Of a stretch of 64,000 nt of DNA, positions 21,887 to 32,717 are shown one piece after another; the stretch's first letter is position 1; every line of letters starts with the position of its first letter. Origin of the DNA: Arthrobacter sp. Soc17.1.1.1 (GTDB taxonomy: Bacteria > Actinomycetota > Actinomycetes > Actinomycetales > Micrococcaceae); NCBI RefSeq assembly GCF_036867195.1, contig NZ_JBAJII010000001.1, positions 2,170,001 to 2,234,000 on the forward strand. The letters are read 5' to 3'. Position numbers and translations under genes: made by a program. The notes under the pieces were generated by a model. The model made no database searches, was not told where the DNA came from, and saw only the letters and a list, made by a program, of their open reading frames with translations.

Positions 21887-23851
21887 ATGGCTTTTGATAG
21901 TGACCTGAAACCCCCCGTACCCGAGGAGTCGCCGGCGGACGAAGGCGCCGGAGGAGACAGGCAACCTGCTGTCCTCGACCCGGAGGAAGGAGTCGCATCC
22001 CCCGTTTCCGGTGCGGTGTCCGACGCCGAGTCCGAACAGATCCTCGAAGAGCTGCGTCACGCCAGGACCGAGCAAGCAGTCGCGGATCGCCGGAACCACA
22101 AGCTCGTTCTCGACAAGGTCACGTTCGGGATCACGGGCGCCATCGCCATCGCCTTCGTCATCTGGGGCTTCGCCGGCCGCGACAGCCTGTCCGAGACGTC
22201 CACCGGAGCCCTCAACTGGGTCATGGAGTACACCGGATGGTTCTTCATGCTCATGGCATCGCTCTTCGTGGTCTTCGTCCTGTGGCTGGCCGTGGGCAAA
22301 TTCGGCAACATCCCGCTGGGCAAGGACGGCGAGAAGCCGGAGTTCCGCACTATCTCCTGGGTCGCGATGATGTTCGCCGCGGGCATGGGCATCGGGCTGA
22401 TGTTCTACGGCGTGGCCGAACCGCTCTACCACTACATCTCTCCCCCGCCCGGAACAGTGGATGGAAGGACGCCCGCAGCAATCCAGACGGCCATGGCCAC
22501 CTCGATCTTCCACTGGACCCTGCACCCCTGGGCCATGTACGCCGTCGTGGGTATCGCCATGGCTTACGGGACCTACCGGCTGGGCCGCCGGCAACTGATC
22601 TCCGTCGCCTTCACGTCTCTTTTCGGTGTTCGAACGGTCGAAGGGCCGGTCGGGAAGTTCATCAACATCCTGGCCATCTTCGCCACCCTGTTCGGGACCG
22701 CCGCATCGCTGGGCCTCGGCGCCCTGCAGATCGGTAGCGGCATGACCTCCAACGGTTGGTTCGGTGAAATCGGTACCCCCGTGCTCGTGGCGATCGTCGC
22801 CGTCCTGACCCTGTGCTTCGTCGCTTCGGCCGTCTCCGGTATCAGCCGCGGCATCCAGTGGCTCTCCAACATCAATATGGTCCTGGCCGTCGTCCTTGCA
22901 CTGATCGTCTTCGTCGCCGGACCCACCCTTTTCATCCTCAACCTGATCCCCTCCGCGGTAGGTGACTACGTGCGGGACCTCGCCGAGATGTCGTCCCGGA
23001 CCGAAGCGGTCGGTGATGAGTCACTGCGTAGCTGGATGACCAGCTGGACTATTTTCTACTGGGCCTGGTGGGTGTCCTGGACGCCTTTCGTAGGCCTCTT
23101 CATCGCCCGCATCAGCCGCGGCCGCACCATCCGCCAATTCGTCACCGGTGTGCTCCTGGTGCCCAGCCTCGTCAGTGTCATCTGGTTTGCCATCTTCGGA
23201 GGCGCTGCCTTCAGCGTCCAGCAGGAAGCCGACGAAGCCAACACGCCCGGCTTGGTCACCGTGGTCGACGGGACACCGACCGTCAACTTCGACGGGGCGC
23301 TGTTCGACCTGATCAAGAACCTGAGCATGTCCGACTGGGCCACCAGCGCCGTGATCGTGCTGGCGATGGTCCTGGTCGCCATCTTCTTCATCACGGGCGC
23401 CGACGCTGCGTCCATCGTGATGGGATCACTCAGTTCCAATGGCGCCGAGCACCCCCGCCGCGCAGTCGTCATCTTCTGGGGCTGCCTCACCGGCGCCGTG
23501 GCGGCGGTCATGCTGCTGGCAGGCGGCGATGAACCATCCGAAGCCCTGGCAGGCCTGCAACGGATCACCATCGTTGCAGCGCTACCGTTCGTCATCGTCA
23601 TGCTGCTGCTCTGCTTCGCCCTTACCAAGGACCTGCGCCGGGACCCCCTCGCCCTACGGCGGCGCCTGGCCACCTCGGTGGTGGAGCGGGCTATCCGTTC
23701 GGGCGTGGAACAACACGGCGGCGCGCAGTTCGACCTCGTGACGAAGCACGAGTGCGCCGAGAAGTGCTCCGATTCGGAGTGCCCCGGAGGACCCGCTACG
23801 GGGATCATCCCGACCGTCGAGCACCGGGGTTCCAGCCCGGCCGGTCATTGA
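21887..23851 (+). CDS. BCCT-family betaine/carnitine/choline transporter
   Basis: A 654-residue secondary transporter importing a trimethylammonium compound, here almost certainly glycine betaine. The start at 21887 has an AAAGGA ribosome site; earlier in-frame starts (21860, 21785) exist. An acidic 80-residue cytoplasmic N-terminus precedes about 12 membrane helices. AAGMGIGLMFYGVAEP matches the glycine-rich sodium/substrate helix of BetP-type carriers, and WTIFYWAWWVSWTPF is the BCCT aromatic signature. The C-terminal tail carries a small cysteine cluster, C-x3-C-x4-C, near the end, which is unusual for BetP-type osmosensing tails. Confidence 0.93.
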   Translation: MAFDSDLKPPVPEESPADEGAGGDRQPAVLDPEEGVASPVSGAVSDAESEQILEELRHARTEQAVADRRNHKLVLDKVTFGITGAIAIAFVIWGFAGRDSLSETSTGALNWVMEYTGWFFMLMASLFVVFVLWLAVGKFGNIPLGKDGEKPEFRTISWVAMMFAAGMGIGLMFYGVAEPLYHYISPPPGTVDGRTPAAIQTAMATSIFHWTLHPWAMYAVVGIAMAYGTYRLGRRQLISVAFTSLFGVRTVEGPVGKFINILAIFATLFGTAASLGLGALQIGSGMTSNGWFGEIGTPVLVAIVAVLTLCFVASAVSGISRGIQWLSNINMVLAVVLALIVFVAGPTLFILNLIPSAVGDYVRDLAEMSSRTEAVGDESLRSWMTSWTIFYWAWWVSWTPFVGLFIARISRGRTIRQFVTGVLLVPSLVSVIWFAIFGGAAFSVQQEADEANTPGLVTVVDGTPTVNFDGALFDLIKNLSMSDWATSAVIVLAMVLVAIFFITGADAASIVMGSLSSNGAEHPRRAVVIFWGCLTGAVAAVMLLAGGDEPSEALAGLQRITIVAALPFVIVMLLLCFALTKDLRRDPLALRRRLATSVVERAIRSGVEQHGGAQFDLVTKHECAEKCSDSECPGGPATGIIPTVEHRGSSPAGH

Positions 23852-23956
23852 CTGCGCACCTCGAGTAGCAACCGACCTCGGCGGCATGCGGCCTGTTCCG
23901 GCCCGTGCCGCCGAGGCACGTCAAGGTCCGGCGCGGAGGAGGGCTACCACGCGGTC

Positions 23957-24889
23957 TCAGGGATCGTCTTCGGGTCGGGCAGTGAGGATCCGATGGGCGC
24001 TGGCCTGCAGGATGCCGAGCGACTCCTGAATCAGGGGCGACGCGACGCTGCCCCTGCGCACCGCGGAGACGATGCGGCGCGAGGGCTTCCCCCGGCCGGA
24101 GATGTGCAGTCGGACCACGTTCTCGGCACCATTCAGGGGGGCAAGTCGTGGCAGCAGGCCCACGCCCAGCCCTGCACCGACGAAGGCGATCTGGGTCTCC
24201 CATTCGACGGCCTCATGGGCGATCCGCGGTGTCACCCCGACCGCCGTGAACGCCGCGGTGAAGAGGGAATGGTAGGTGGACCCCGCGCCCTCGGTGATCC
24301 AGGGTTCCGACGCCAATTCTTCGAGCGTCACCGTTTTCCGCGATGCCAACGGATGGTCGGCGGGGATGATCACGTCCAGCGGATCGTCGAGCAGTACGGT
24401 CTGCTCGAAGCGCGGATCGTCTTCTACATGGGTGTCGGACTGCATGGCGACGACAACCGCGAGGTCAATCCGCTCGGCAACCAACAGGTCGAAACAGCGA
24501 GCCGGGTTGGCCTCGAGCACCTGCACCTTCAGCAGGGGGCGTGTGGAGCGCAGGGTGGCCGCCAGCGGCGCGAGTAGCCGGGCGGCCGCCGTGGAGAATC
24601 CTCCGAGGCCAAAACTGGACTGCACCTGGTCGCCGGCCGCCATGGCCGCGGCGCGCAGGCTCTCCCATTCCGCCATGAGGGTGTCCGAGCCGGCCACGAG
24701 AAAGCGTCCCGTAGCGGTCAGTCGCATACCACGGCCGTCCTTCGTCAGCAGCTGCATTCCCAATACGCGCTGGAGTTCCCGCAGCTGCGCCGAGACGGCG
24801 GAGGGAGAGTACCCGGTGAGCTCCGCGGTCGCGCCCACCGTACCGCACCGGGCGAACACGCGGAGGGTGGTGAGCCGCGGATCGATCAT
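23957..24889 (-). CDS. LysR-family transcriptional regulator, divergent to the betaine monooxygenase
   Basis: A 310-residue LysR protein: N-terminal winged helix (about 1-60, with GYSPSAVSAQLRELQRVLG) and a two-lobed effector domain. I start it at ATG 24889 (MIDPRLTTL); an in-frame GTG at 24904 would add five residues but lies inside the palindrome at 24889-24903. It is transcribed away from the Rieske monooxygenase gene, the classic LysR layout, so it probably controls that gene in response to betaine or a product. It ends 105 nt from the BCCT stop on the opposite strand. Confidence 0.88.
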   Translation of the reverse strand: MIDPRLTTLRVFARCGTVGATAELTGYSPSAVSAQLRELQRVLGMQLLTKDGRGMRLTATGRFLVAGSDTLMAEWESLRAAAMAAGDQVQSSFGLGGFSTAAARLLAPLAATLRSTRPLLKVQVLEANPARCFDLLVAERIDLAVVVAMQSDTHVEDDPRFEQTVLLDDPLDVIIPADHPLASRKTVTLEELASEPWITEGAGSTYHSLFTAAFTAVGVTPRIAHEAVEWETQIAFVGAGLGVGLLPRLAPLNGAENVVRLHISGRGKPSRRIVSAVRRGSVASPLIQESLGILQASAHRILTARPEDDP

Positions 24890-24903
24890 GCACCTATTGT
24901 GCA
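24889..24903. promoter_or_regulatory. LysR-type palindrome at the lysR start
   Basis: TGCAC, five bases, GTGCA forms a perfect interrupted palindrome of the T-N11-A class. It abuts the chosen ATG of the LysR gene and lies 145 nt before the monooxygenase start. It fits an autoregulatory or activation site. Confidence 0.5.
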
Positions 24904-25047
24904 CTGTTATCTTCCGGATCTTGCGCTTTTATTGCAGAACACTTGTGACTAACCTCATCCCAACAATGTTTCGGCGACGCCGGCCGCACCGCTGAACCCG
25001 TAGATCCCACGAATCGCACAGTTACCCGGTCCTCTTGGGAGGAATCC

Positions 25048-26352
25048 ATGTCTGCTCCAGTGAACACACCCCTCAACTCACGGGGGAAACTCGTTTCCTC
25101 GTTGCCTGCCGAGCAGCTGGCGGAGATCAACGAGTTGTTCGATTTCCGGCGCATCGGATATTCCCTCGATGCCCCCTTCTATGCCGATCCGACGATCTTC
25201 AGCATCGACATGCAGGCCATCTTCGGGCAGCACTGGATCTTCGCCGCCAGCATCGCCGAGCTACCGGAGCCGGGCGACTACGTCACCGTCGACTACGGGC
25301 CCTACTCCCTGATCGTGCTGCGCAATGACGACGGCGGCGTGAACGTCTTGCACAATGTGTGCCGTCACCGCGGCGCCCGCGTCCTGACCGAACCCGCAGG
25401 GACAACGGGCAACCTGGTCTGCGGCTACCACTCGTGGACCTACTCCCCCGAGGGCAATCTGATCCACGCCTCGGCGCCCGGGGAGACGAAGTTCGACAAG
25501 GGCTGCTTCGGCCTCAAGCGCGCGTCCAGCCGCGTGGTCGCCGGACTCATCTTCGTCTGCATCGCCGACGAACCGCCGGTGGATTTCGACGAGACCTCCA
25601 AGATTTTCGAGCCTTACCTCGCACCCCACGATCTGTCGAAGACGAAGATCGCCTACCAGCAGAACATCATCGAGGAGGGCAACTGGAAGCTCGTCATGGA
25701 GAACAACCGTGAGTGCTACCACTGCGACGGTCACCCGGAGCTCGCCTGTTCCCTCTTTCCCACCTGGGGCCTGACGGAGGGGCTGATCCCGGCCCACCTC
25801 GAGGAGGTGTGGGACCGCAACAAGGAAGCCCAGTCCTCGCTCGAGGAGCGTTGCCGCCGCTACGGCCTCCCCTACGAGGTCGTCGAGGAGCTCGACACGC
25901 GCGTAGCGGGCATCCGCATCTCCCGGGAATCGCTCGACGGTGACGGCGAATCGTTCTCACCCGACGGGCACCGGCTCTCGAAGAAGCTGCTCGGCGACCT
26001 GCGGGACTTCCGCCTCGGCCGCTGCTCGATGCACCTGCAGCCCAACAGCTGGTTCCACTTCCAGGCCGACCACGTCATCACGTTCGCCGTCTACCCGGTC
26101 AACGAACATCAGACCCTGGTACGCACCACCTGGCTGGTGGCTGACGACGCCGTGGAAGACGTCGACTACGATCTGGAGAAGCTCACCTACACCTGGAAGC
26201 AGACAAATCTGCAGGACAAGGCATTCGTGGAACTGTGCCAGAGGGGCGCAGGTAGCCCCGCCTACGAGCCCGGCCCCTACATGAAGAGCGAATACCAGGT
26301 CGAGGCGTTCATCAACTGGTACGTGCAGCGCGTGCAGGACCACTTGGCATGA
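25048..26352 (+). CDS. gbcA: Glycine betaine monooxygenase, Rieske oxygenase subunit
   Basis: Oxygenase component that demethylates glycine betaine to dimethylglycine with release of formaldehyde. The 434-residue protein has a Rieske domain with Cys105-x-His107 and Cys125-x2-His128. The mononuclear iron segment NNRECYHCDGHPE has His225 and His229, with an acidic ligand expected near the C-terminus. It belongs to the GbcA/stachydrine-demethylase branch rather than the aromatic dioxygenases, as the betaine-gene context confirms. ATGA overlap with the reductase gene indicates 1:1 production. A LysR gene is divergent. Confidence 0.92.
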   Translation: MSAPVNTPLNSRGKLVSSLPAEQLAEINELFDFRRIGYSLDAPFYADPTIFSIDMQAIFGQHWIFAASIAELPEPGDYVTVDYGPYSLIVLRNDDGGVNVLHNVCRHRGARVLTEPAGTTGNLVCGYHSWTYSPEGNLIHASAPGETKFDKGCFGLKRASSRVVAGLIFVCIADEPPVDFDETSKIFEPYLAPHDLSKTKIAYQQNIIEEGNWKLVMENNRECYHCDGHPELACSLFPTWGLTEGLIPAHLEEVWDRNKEAQSSLEERCRRYGLPYEVVEELDTRVAGIRISRESLDGDGESFSPDGHRLSKKLLGDLRDFRLGRCSMHLQPNSWFHFQADHVITFAVYPVNEHQTLVRTTWLVADDAVEDVDYDLEKLTYTWKQTNLQDKAFVELCQRGAGSPAYEPGPYMKSEYQVEAFINWYVQRVQDHLA

Positions 26353-27752
26353 TCGAACTCGGCACAGGAACGGCAACTCAGGAGCCACAGCGCATCCGCG
26401 GGCTTGAGATGCCGTGGAATCGGGTCATGGGCAGCACCGAGGGACCCGCCCGCGCCGCCCATGCATTGGGCCCCTGGCATCCGCAGGAGTTCAAGGCGGA
26501 ATGTGTGGAGACCTTTCCCGAGGTGGGCGGCATGATGACCTTCGCGTTCCGCCGCTGCGACGGCGCGCCCCTCGCGTTCCGTGCGGGCCAGTACGTGAAC
26601 ATCGCCTTCCCCGTGAACGGCGAGGACCAGGATGCGGTGGACCGCAGTTACTCGTTGTCCAGCTCGCCCACCCAGCCGTGGACCTTCAACATCACGGTCA
26701 AACGCGACCCTAGGGGACTGGTCTCCCCGTGGGTGCACGAGAACCTTCGGCCCGGCACCGTCCTCGAGATGCTCGGACCGGTCGGAGCATTTCACCTGCC
26801 TGATGCCGACCGCCGGGCACGCTACCTCTTGCTGGCCGCCGGCGCAGGCATCACCCCCATCATGTCCATGGTGCGGACGATCCACTCCCTGCCCGGACAG
26901 GCCGACGTCATCGTGCTCTATCACGGTGCGGAGGCCGGGGGATTCGGCTTTCACCAGGAACTTGCCTACATCGCCTCCGTGGACTCGCGCATCAAGGTCT
27001 TCTACGCCCTGGGCGACCGCAGCAAACCCGAAAAATGGGAATGGCTCAGCGGGAGGTTGACGGCGGCCATGCTCGACGAGGTCGCCCCCGACGCCAACGG
27101 CCGCCAGGTCTACACCTGCGGGCCGGAGGGTTACCTGAACACCGCCGCCGAGCTCCTGCGGAAGGTCGGCGTCGACGACACCTCGATCAACATGGAATTC
27201 TTCACAGGAAATCGCCAGACGATCCTCGAATACCAGGCAGAGGTCGCGCTTGCCGAGGGAATCGCCGAGGAGATCGCCGACTCCGCCGAGGACTACTACG
27301 AAAGCCAGCCCAGCGCCTTCGGGCTCTACGAACCCGGCTATGACGCCATGGGCACCCTGGAGGCCACGGGACTTCCCCTGGAGGCAGGCGGCCCGGACAC
27401 GCGCGGTCCCGAAGTGCCCCCCGGTAGCCCGGACGAGGGAGCCGAGACCGGTTCCCTCGACGTCTCGGGCTTCGACACGGTCGGAACGGGAAGCCTCACC
27501 CTGTCCTTCCTGCGGACCGGCATCAATGTGCGCGTCGACCCCACCGACCACATCCTCGGGCCAGCCCAGCGTGCAGGCGTCAGGATCGGCGCGAACTGCA
27601 AGGAGGGCATGTGCGGGTCCTGCAAGATCGTCAAACTCTCCGGGGACGTGGAGATGAACCACCAGGGCGGGATCCGCTCGCGGGAGATCGAGGCGGGCAA
27701 GTTCTTGCCCTGCTGCTCGGTTGCACTGACCGACATGGTGATCGACGCCTAG
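26349..27752 (+). CDS. gbcB: Glycine betaine monooxygenase reductase (FAD / 2Fe-2S), with long linker
   Basis: Electron-transfer partner of the Rieske oxygenase, 467 residues. Order: a non-conserved leader, a FAD domain with DRSYSLSSSP (about residue 100), an NAD domain with AAGAGITPIMSMV (about 165) and TCGPEGYLN (about 257), then a 2Fe-2S plant-type ferredoxin (about 380-467) with Cys417, Cys422, Cys425 and Cys455. Between them lies an acidic, Pro/Gly-rich linker of about 90 residues (290-378). GbcB of Pseudomonas is about 100 residues shorter, as I recall. The frame stays open, so the linker is real, not a frameshift. Confidence 0.9.
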   Translation: MIELGTGTATQEPQRIRGLEMPWNRVMGSTEGPARAAHALGPWHPQEFKAECVETFPEVGGMMTFAFRRCDGAPLAFRAGQYVNIAFPVNGEDQDAVDRSYSLSSSPTQPWTFNITVKRDPRGLVSPWVHENLRPGTVLEMLGPVGAFHLPDADRRARYLLLAAGAGITPIMSMVRTIHSLPGQADVIVLYHGAEAGGFGFHQELAYIASVDSRIKVFYALGDRSKPEKWEWLSGRLTAAMLDEVAPDANGRQVYTCGPEGYLNTAAELLRKVGVDDTSINMEFFTGNRQTILEYQAEVALAEGIAEEIADSAEDYYESQPSAFGLYEPGYDAMGTLEATGLPLEAGGPDTRGPEVPPGSPDEGAETGSLDVSGFDTVGTGSLTLSFLRTGINVRVDPTDHILGPAQRAGVRIGANCKEGMCGSCKIVKLSGDVEMNHQGGIRSREIEAGKFLPCCSVALTDMVIDA

Positions 27753-27986
27753 CCATTCGCAGCTGCTGCGTGCCGGACGATCCGGAACCTACGCTTCCGT
27801 GAGCTTTTGAAAGCAGTTCAGTCAGCCTCGGGATAGCTTCCACCAATAGCCCGGGAGTATGCAGCGCGTCCCTGTCGTTCCTGACAAGCTCGGCGATCGA
27901 CCTGCGCTCAGGGGTGGTCTGACGAGCCGTGGATACCTGAGGGTGCACACGGTAGACAGGGGGTCCAACCATGAAGGAGGCACAGC

Positions 27987-28826
27987 ATGATCGATCGTGA
28001 GGCTCTGGGCTCGTTCCTGCGTCATCGGCGTGAATCGCTCCAGCCGGAAGACGTGGGCCTGATGCGGGGCCAGCGGCGGCGGACCAGCGGACTGCGGAGG
28101 GAGGAGGTGGCAGGGCTGTGCCACATGTCCAGCGATTACTACGCCCGCCTCGAACGCGGCACCGGCCCCCACCCCTCCGAGCAGATGATGGCCGCCATCG
28201 CCCAGGGGCTGCACCTGACCCTGGGCGAGCGTGACCATCTCTTCCGCCTCGCCGGGCATACCCCACCTCCGCGTGGCACCGACAGCGAGTTCGTGAGTCC
28301 GGGACTGCTGCGGATCCTCGACCGGCTCACCGACACTCCAGCGGAGATCATCACCGAGGTCGGGGACACCCTCCGGCAGACACCGCTCGGTCTGGCTCTC
28401 TTCGGTGATGCATCACAGCGCACGGGTCCCGGTCGGAGCATCGGATACCGGTGGTTCACCGACCCCGCAGCCAGGGAAGCGTACCCCGTCGAGGAACGCG
28501 AACGGCTGTCGCGCGTCTACGCCTCGGGCCTGCGACAGCTCGTGGCCCTGCGCGGGCCGGGCTCGCGGGCAGCCGAACTGGCCGCGAGCCTCCAGGACAA
28601 CGCGGACTTCCGCCGCGTCTGGGACACCCAGGAAGTCGGCGTGCAGCCACCCGAGGTCAAACGCTTCCTGCACCCGGCAGTCGGCCGCCTGGATCTGAAC
28701 TGCCAGACCCTGCTCGATCCGGACCAGTCCCACCGCCTCCTCGTCTACACAGCCGTACCAGGCAGCGACAGCCATGAGAAACTGCAACTGCTGGCGGTCA
28801 TCGGCACGCAGAGCATCCCCTCCTGA
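27987..28826 (+). CDS. XRE-family regulator with MmyB-like ligand-binding domain
   Basis: A 279-residue regulator. The N-terminal helix-turn-helix (about 10-85) has TSGLRREEVAGLCHMSSDYYARLERG, quoted in parts: LRREEVAGLC and YYARLERG. The C-terminal PAS-like MmyB domain (about 105-270) typically binds a small hydrophobic ligand. An AAGGAGG site precedes the ATG. The neighbouring SDR gene 131 nt downstream on the same strand is the usual partner of this family, so it probably regulates that gene and itself. Confidence 0.9.
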   Translation: MIDREALGSFLRHRRESLQPEDVGLMRGQRRRTSGLRREEVAGLCHMSSDYYARLERGTGPHPSEQMMAAIAQGLHLTLGERDHLFRLAGHTPPPRGTDSEFVSPGLLRILDRLTDTPAEIITEVGDTLRQTPLGLALFGDASQRTGPGRSIGYRWFTDPAAREAYPVEERERLSRVYASGLRQLVALRGPGSRAAELAASLQDNADFRRVWDTQEVGVQPPEVKRFLHPAVGRLDLNCQTLLDPDQSHRLLVYTAVPGSDSHEKLQLLAVIGTQSIPS

Positions 28827-28957
28827 CCGCCGGCACCCTCAGCCACTGTCTGGCAAACCGTGGCTCGACAGGTCCTAGCTGCGCATGAGCAACCGGTGAA
28901 CCATGAGATCAGGCGCCGATACCGGCACCCCTGATCCTCCGACCGAAGGAACTCCTC

Positions 28958-29887
28958 ATGGCCCGCACCCACGACCTCACCATCCCCGACCTGACCGGGA
29001 CACTCGCCGTCGTCACCGGAGCGAGCGACGGGATCGGCACCGTCATCGCGACACGGCTGGCCGGAGCCGGCGCGGAGGTCATCATGCCCGTCCGCAACCA
29101 GGCCAAAGGCGACGCGGCAGCGCAGCGGATCCGCGCCGCCGTCGACGGCGCCAGGGTCAGTACCCGGTCCCTGGATCTGTCATCGCTGGAATCCGTCACA
29201 TCCCTGGCGGCCACGCTCTCGTCGGAGGGCCGTCCGATCAACATCCTGATCAACAACGCCGGCGTCATGCAACCACCCGCACGGCAGGAGACCCGTGATG
29301 GGTTCGAACTGCAGTGGGGCACGAACCACCTCGGCCACTTCGCCCTCACCCTGGGCCTGCTGCCGCTCCTGCGCGAAGGCCACGCCCGGATCACCCACCA
29401 GACCAGCGTGGCCGCCCGGAAGGGCTCGATGAACTGGGACGACCTGAACCATGAGCAGGGCTACGACGTCATGAAGGCGTACACCGGGTCCAAGATCGCC
29501 GTGGGCCTCTTCGCGCGCGAACTCGATGCACGGAGCCGCGCCAACGGATGGGGCATCAGCAGCAACCTCTCACATCCCGGCATCTCCCCGACCAACCTGC
29601 TCGCAGCACAACCCGCCCTGGGCCGCGACAGGACGCCCCCGGCGCGCCGTCTCATCGGCTTCCTCTCCCGGATCGGTCTCGCCGGGACCCCGGACAGCGC
29701 AGCACTACCCGCACTCATGGCGGCCACCGACCCTGAATACGGAGGAGACCAGTTCTTCGGGCCCAAGCGCACCGCCGGTGGACCGCCGACCCTGCAGGAT
29801 TTCTGGGCACCCCTGCGCGACATGGACGATGCTCGCCGCATCTGGGAGGTGTCCGAGCAGATCGTCGGCGCGCGAGCGAACCACTGA
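28958..29887 (+). CDS. Short-chain dehydrogenase/reductase (MmyB-regulator partner)
   Basis: A 309-residue NAD(P)-dependent SDR. It has the nucleotide motif [12 protein letters not shown], the structural LINNAGVM block and the catalytic pair YTGSK (Tyr, Lys four apart). The preceding serine lies in HQTSVAAR. It resembles the long SDR group often annotated as retinol-dehydrogenase-like oxidoreductases. Ribosome site AAGGAACTCCTC precedes ATG 28958. Substrate is unknown; the paired regulator suggests induction by a small organic compound. Confidence 0.88.
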   Translation: MARTHDLTIPDLTGTLAVVTGASDGIGTVIATRLAGAGAEVIMPVRNQAKGDAAAQRIRAAVDGARVSTRSLDLSSLESVTSLAATLSSEGRPINILINNAGVMQPPARQETRDGFELQWGTNHLGHFALTLGLLPLLREGHARITHQTSVAARKGSMNWDDLNHEQGYDVMKAYTGSKIAVGLFARELDARSRANGWGISSNLSHPGISPTNLLAAQPALGRDRTPPARRLIGFLSRIGLAGTPDSAALPALMAATDPEYGGDQFFGPKRTAGGPPTLQDFWAPLRDMDDARRIWEVSEQIVGARANH

Positions 29888-29891
29888 CGCA

Positions 29892-30325
29892 GATGCCGGT
29901 CATCGAGAAGTCAGCCGGCGTGGGAAGAAGGCTGCCAGCAATATAGGAGAAGGGGCGATTGCCGTTCACCTCGACGTGACGGATGCCGCCTCCATCAGCG
30001 CAGCGGCCGAACAGATCCGCTTGGAAGCCGGCCGACTGGATCTTCTCATCAACAACGCCGCCGTCTCCGGTACCCGCACTGATATCCAGAGCTTCGAAGA
30101 ACTCCGAGCATCACCCACAGCCAGCGGGGTCCCTCTGGAAGAAGTACGAGCAGTGTGGGAAGTCAATGTATTCGGCCCTTTGGCGGTATATCAGCCCTGG
30201 TCGCCTTCCAAGGAACAGAAACCGTCGAGGAAGCCGCTCGTGAGATCGTACGAGTGGCTCGCCTCGGCCCTGATGGACCAACCAACACCTGCACTACGTG
30301 GAACGGAACAGGCCTTCCCTGGTGA
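29892..30325 (+). pseudogene. Decayed SDR gene (N-terminus and centre lost)
   Basis: Two separate reading-frame pieces of an SDR remain. The first (29892 to about 30195) encodes the region after the nucleotide motif, with AIAVHLDVTDAASI, LDLLINNAAVSG and VWEVNVFGPLAVYQ. The frame is then lost; the part that should hold the serine and the YxxxK active site is missing. The second (30212-30325), in another frame, gives an SDR-type C-terminus ending LGPDGPTN through GTGLPW and a stop. No start codon with the glycine motif exists upstream. It is a deletion- and frameshift-broken gene beside an intact SDR and an aldo/keto reductase. Confidence 0.8.
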
Positions 30326-30347
30326 TCCAATCACCACGCGCCAATGA

Positions 30348-31451
<1,104 letters not shown>

Positions 31452-31470
31452 CAGGGTGCAGGTACAGAAG

Positions 31471-31501
31471 AGGAGCGGAACCCACATCGGGTTCCGCTCC
31501 T
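31471..31501 (+). terminator. Terminator after the aldo/keto reductase
   Basis: Perfect 13-bp inverted repeat (AGGAGCGGAACCC and complement) with a 5-nt loop, 19 nt after the stop. Confidence 0.82.
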
Positions 31502-31604
31502 TCACCTGTGCTCCTGTGATTCGATGACATTTCTGCTGCTCGAACCGATGAGACATTGTCATCCCGAGCCGGCTCCGCTCTCGAGGCCCCTTGAGACGGG
31601 CTTG

Positions 31605-31610
31605 TAGGCT
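31605..31610 (+). promoter_or_regulatory. -10 box TAGGCT, leaderless start of the cysteine-desulfhydrase-like gene
   Basis: TAGGCT lies exactly 6 nt before the GTG at 31617, which has no Shine-Dalgarno sequence. The same hexamer and spacing recur before the BLUF gene. Confidence 0.6.
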
Positions 31611-31616
31611 GGCGCA

Positions 31617-32717
31617 GTGCCTAGACTCACCACCGCCGACAGATCGTGGTCCGACGAAGCCGTTCGGCGCATCGAGGCGGAAGGCAACCGCTCGGCGGAC
31701 ACGCACCTCTTCGCGGTACCGCTTCCCGAACACTGGGGCGTGCAGGTGTATCTGAAGGACGAGTCCACCCACCGGACCGGCAGCCTCAAACACAGGCTGG
31801 CCCGATCCCTCTTCCTTTTCGGTTTGGTCAACGGCTGGATCACGGAGGGGACCACGATCGTGGAGGCATCCAGTGGCTCGACAGCGGTGTCCGAGGCGTA
31901 CTTCGCCCAGTTGCTGGGTCTGCCGTTCATCGCCGTGATGACGGCGACCACGAGCCCGGAGAAGATCGCACTGATCGAGCAGTACGGCGGGAAGTGCCGG
32001 TTCGTCGAGCACGCCTCAGACGTCTACGCCTCTGCCGAGGCGGTGGCGCGGGAGACCGGAGGCCACTACATGGACCAGTTCACCTTCGCCGAGCGAGCTA
32101 CCGACTGGCGCGGCAACAACAACATCGCGGAGTCCATTTTCGGACAGCTCGCTCTCGAGCCTCATCCGCTGCCCACCTGGATCGTGGTGGGGGCCGGGAC
32201 TGGAGGGACGAGCGCGACGATCGGCCGTTACCTCCGCTATCACCGTCACCCGACGCGCCTCGCCGTCGTCGACCCCGAACACTCGGCGTTCTATCCGGCA
32301 TGGGCTCATCCGGGCTCAACCCCGACCGGTCGCTCCTCCCGCATAGAGGGCATCGGCCGGCCGCGCCCGGAACCGAGCTTCGTGCCGTCCGTCATCGATG
32401 TGATGATCCGGGTACCGGATGCCGCATCGGTCGCCGCCGCGCAGCACCTTCGGACACTCACCGGGCTGCACGCGGGACCCTCGACGGGAACCAATCTTTG
32501 GGGCGTATGGCAGCTTGTCGCGGATCTCATCGCCGACGGCCGTTCGGGAAGCATCGTCTCGCTCATGTGTGACTCCGGCGACCGTTACGCGGCCACGTAC
32601 AACGACCACGACTGGCTGATGCGCAAAGGCCTGGACCCGTCCCCTGCACTCTCGACTCTTCACGACTTCTTCGAGACCGGCGTCTGGCCCGAAGGGACGC
32701 TGGACCCGACTGACTGA
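31617..32717 (+). CDS. PLP-dependent cysteine-synthase-family protein, Cds1-type L-cysteine desulfhydrase candidate
   Basis: A 366-residue fold-type II PLP enzyme. The aldimine lysine is Lys58 in [11 protein letters not shown]; the phosphate-binding loop is [12 protein letters not shown]; an asparagine/serine loop is seen in EASSGSTA. It is longer than housekeeping CysK and resembles the actinobacterial Cds1 group that breaks cysteine to pyruvate, ammonia and hydrogen sulfide, so degradation rather than synthesis is the likelier role. That assignment is from recalled family resemblance. It is preceded by a leaderless-type promoter and followed by a gene-poor stretch. Confidence 0.8.
   Translation: MPRLTTADRSWSDEAVRRIEAEGNRSADTHLFAVPLPEHWGVQVYLKDESTHRTGSLKHRLARSLFLFGLVNGWITEGTTIVEASSGSTAVSEAYFAQLLGLPFIAVMTATTSPEKIALIEQYGGKCRFVEHASDVYASAEAVARETGGHYMDQFTFAERATDWRGNNNIAESIFGQLALEPHPLPTWIVVGAGTGGTSATIGRYLRYHRHPTRLAVVDPEHSAFYPAWAHPGSTPTGRSSRIEGIGRPRPEPSFVPSVIDVMIRVPDAASVAAAQHLRTLTGLHAGPSTGTNLWGVWQLVADLIADGRSGSIVSLMCDSGDRYAATYNDHDWLMRKGLDPSPALSTLHDFFETGVWPEGTLDPTD

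Noticed and set aside
27780..27960. Possible minus-strand coding remnant before the MmyB-type regulator
   Set aside because: The translation (around RSIAELVRNDRDALHTPG) looks protein-like but has no start, no ribosome site and no family I can name.
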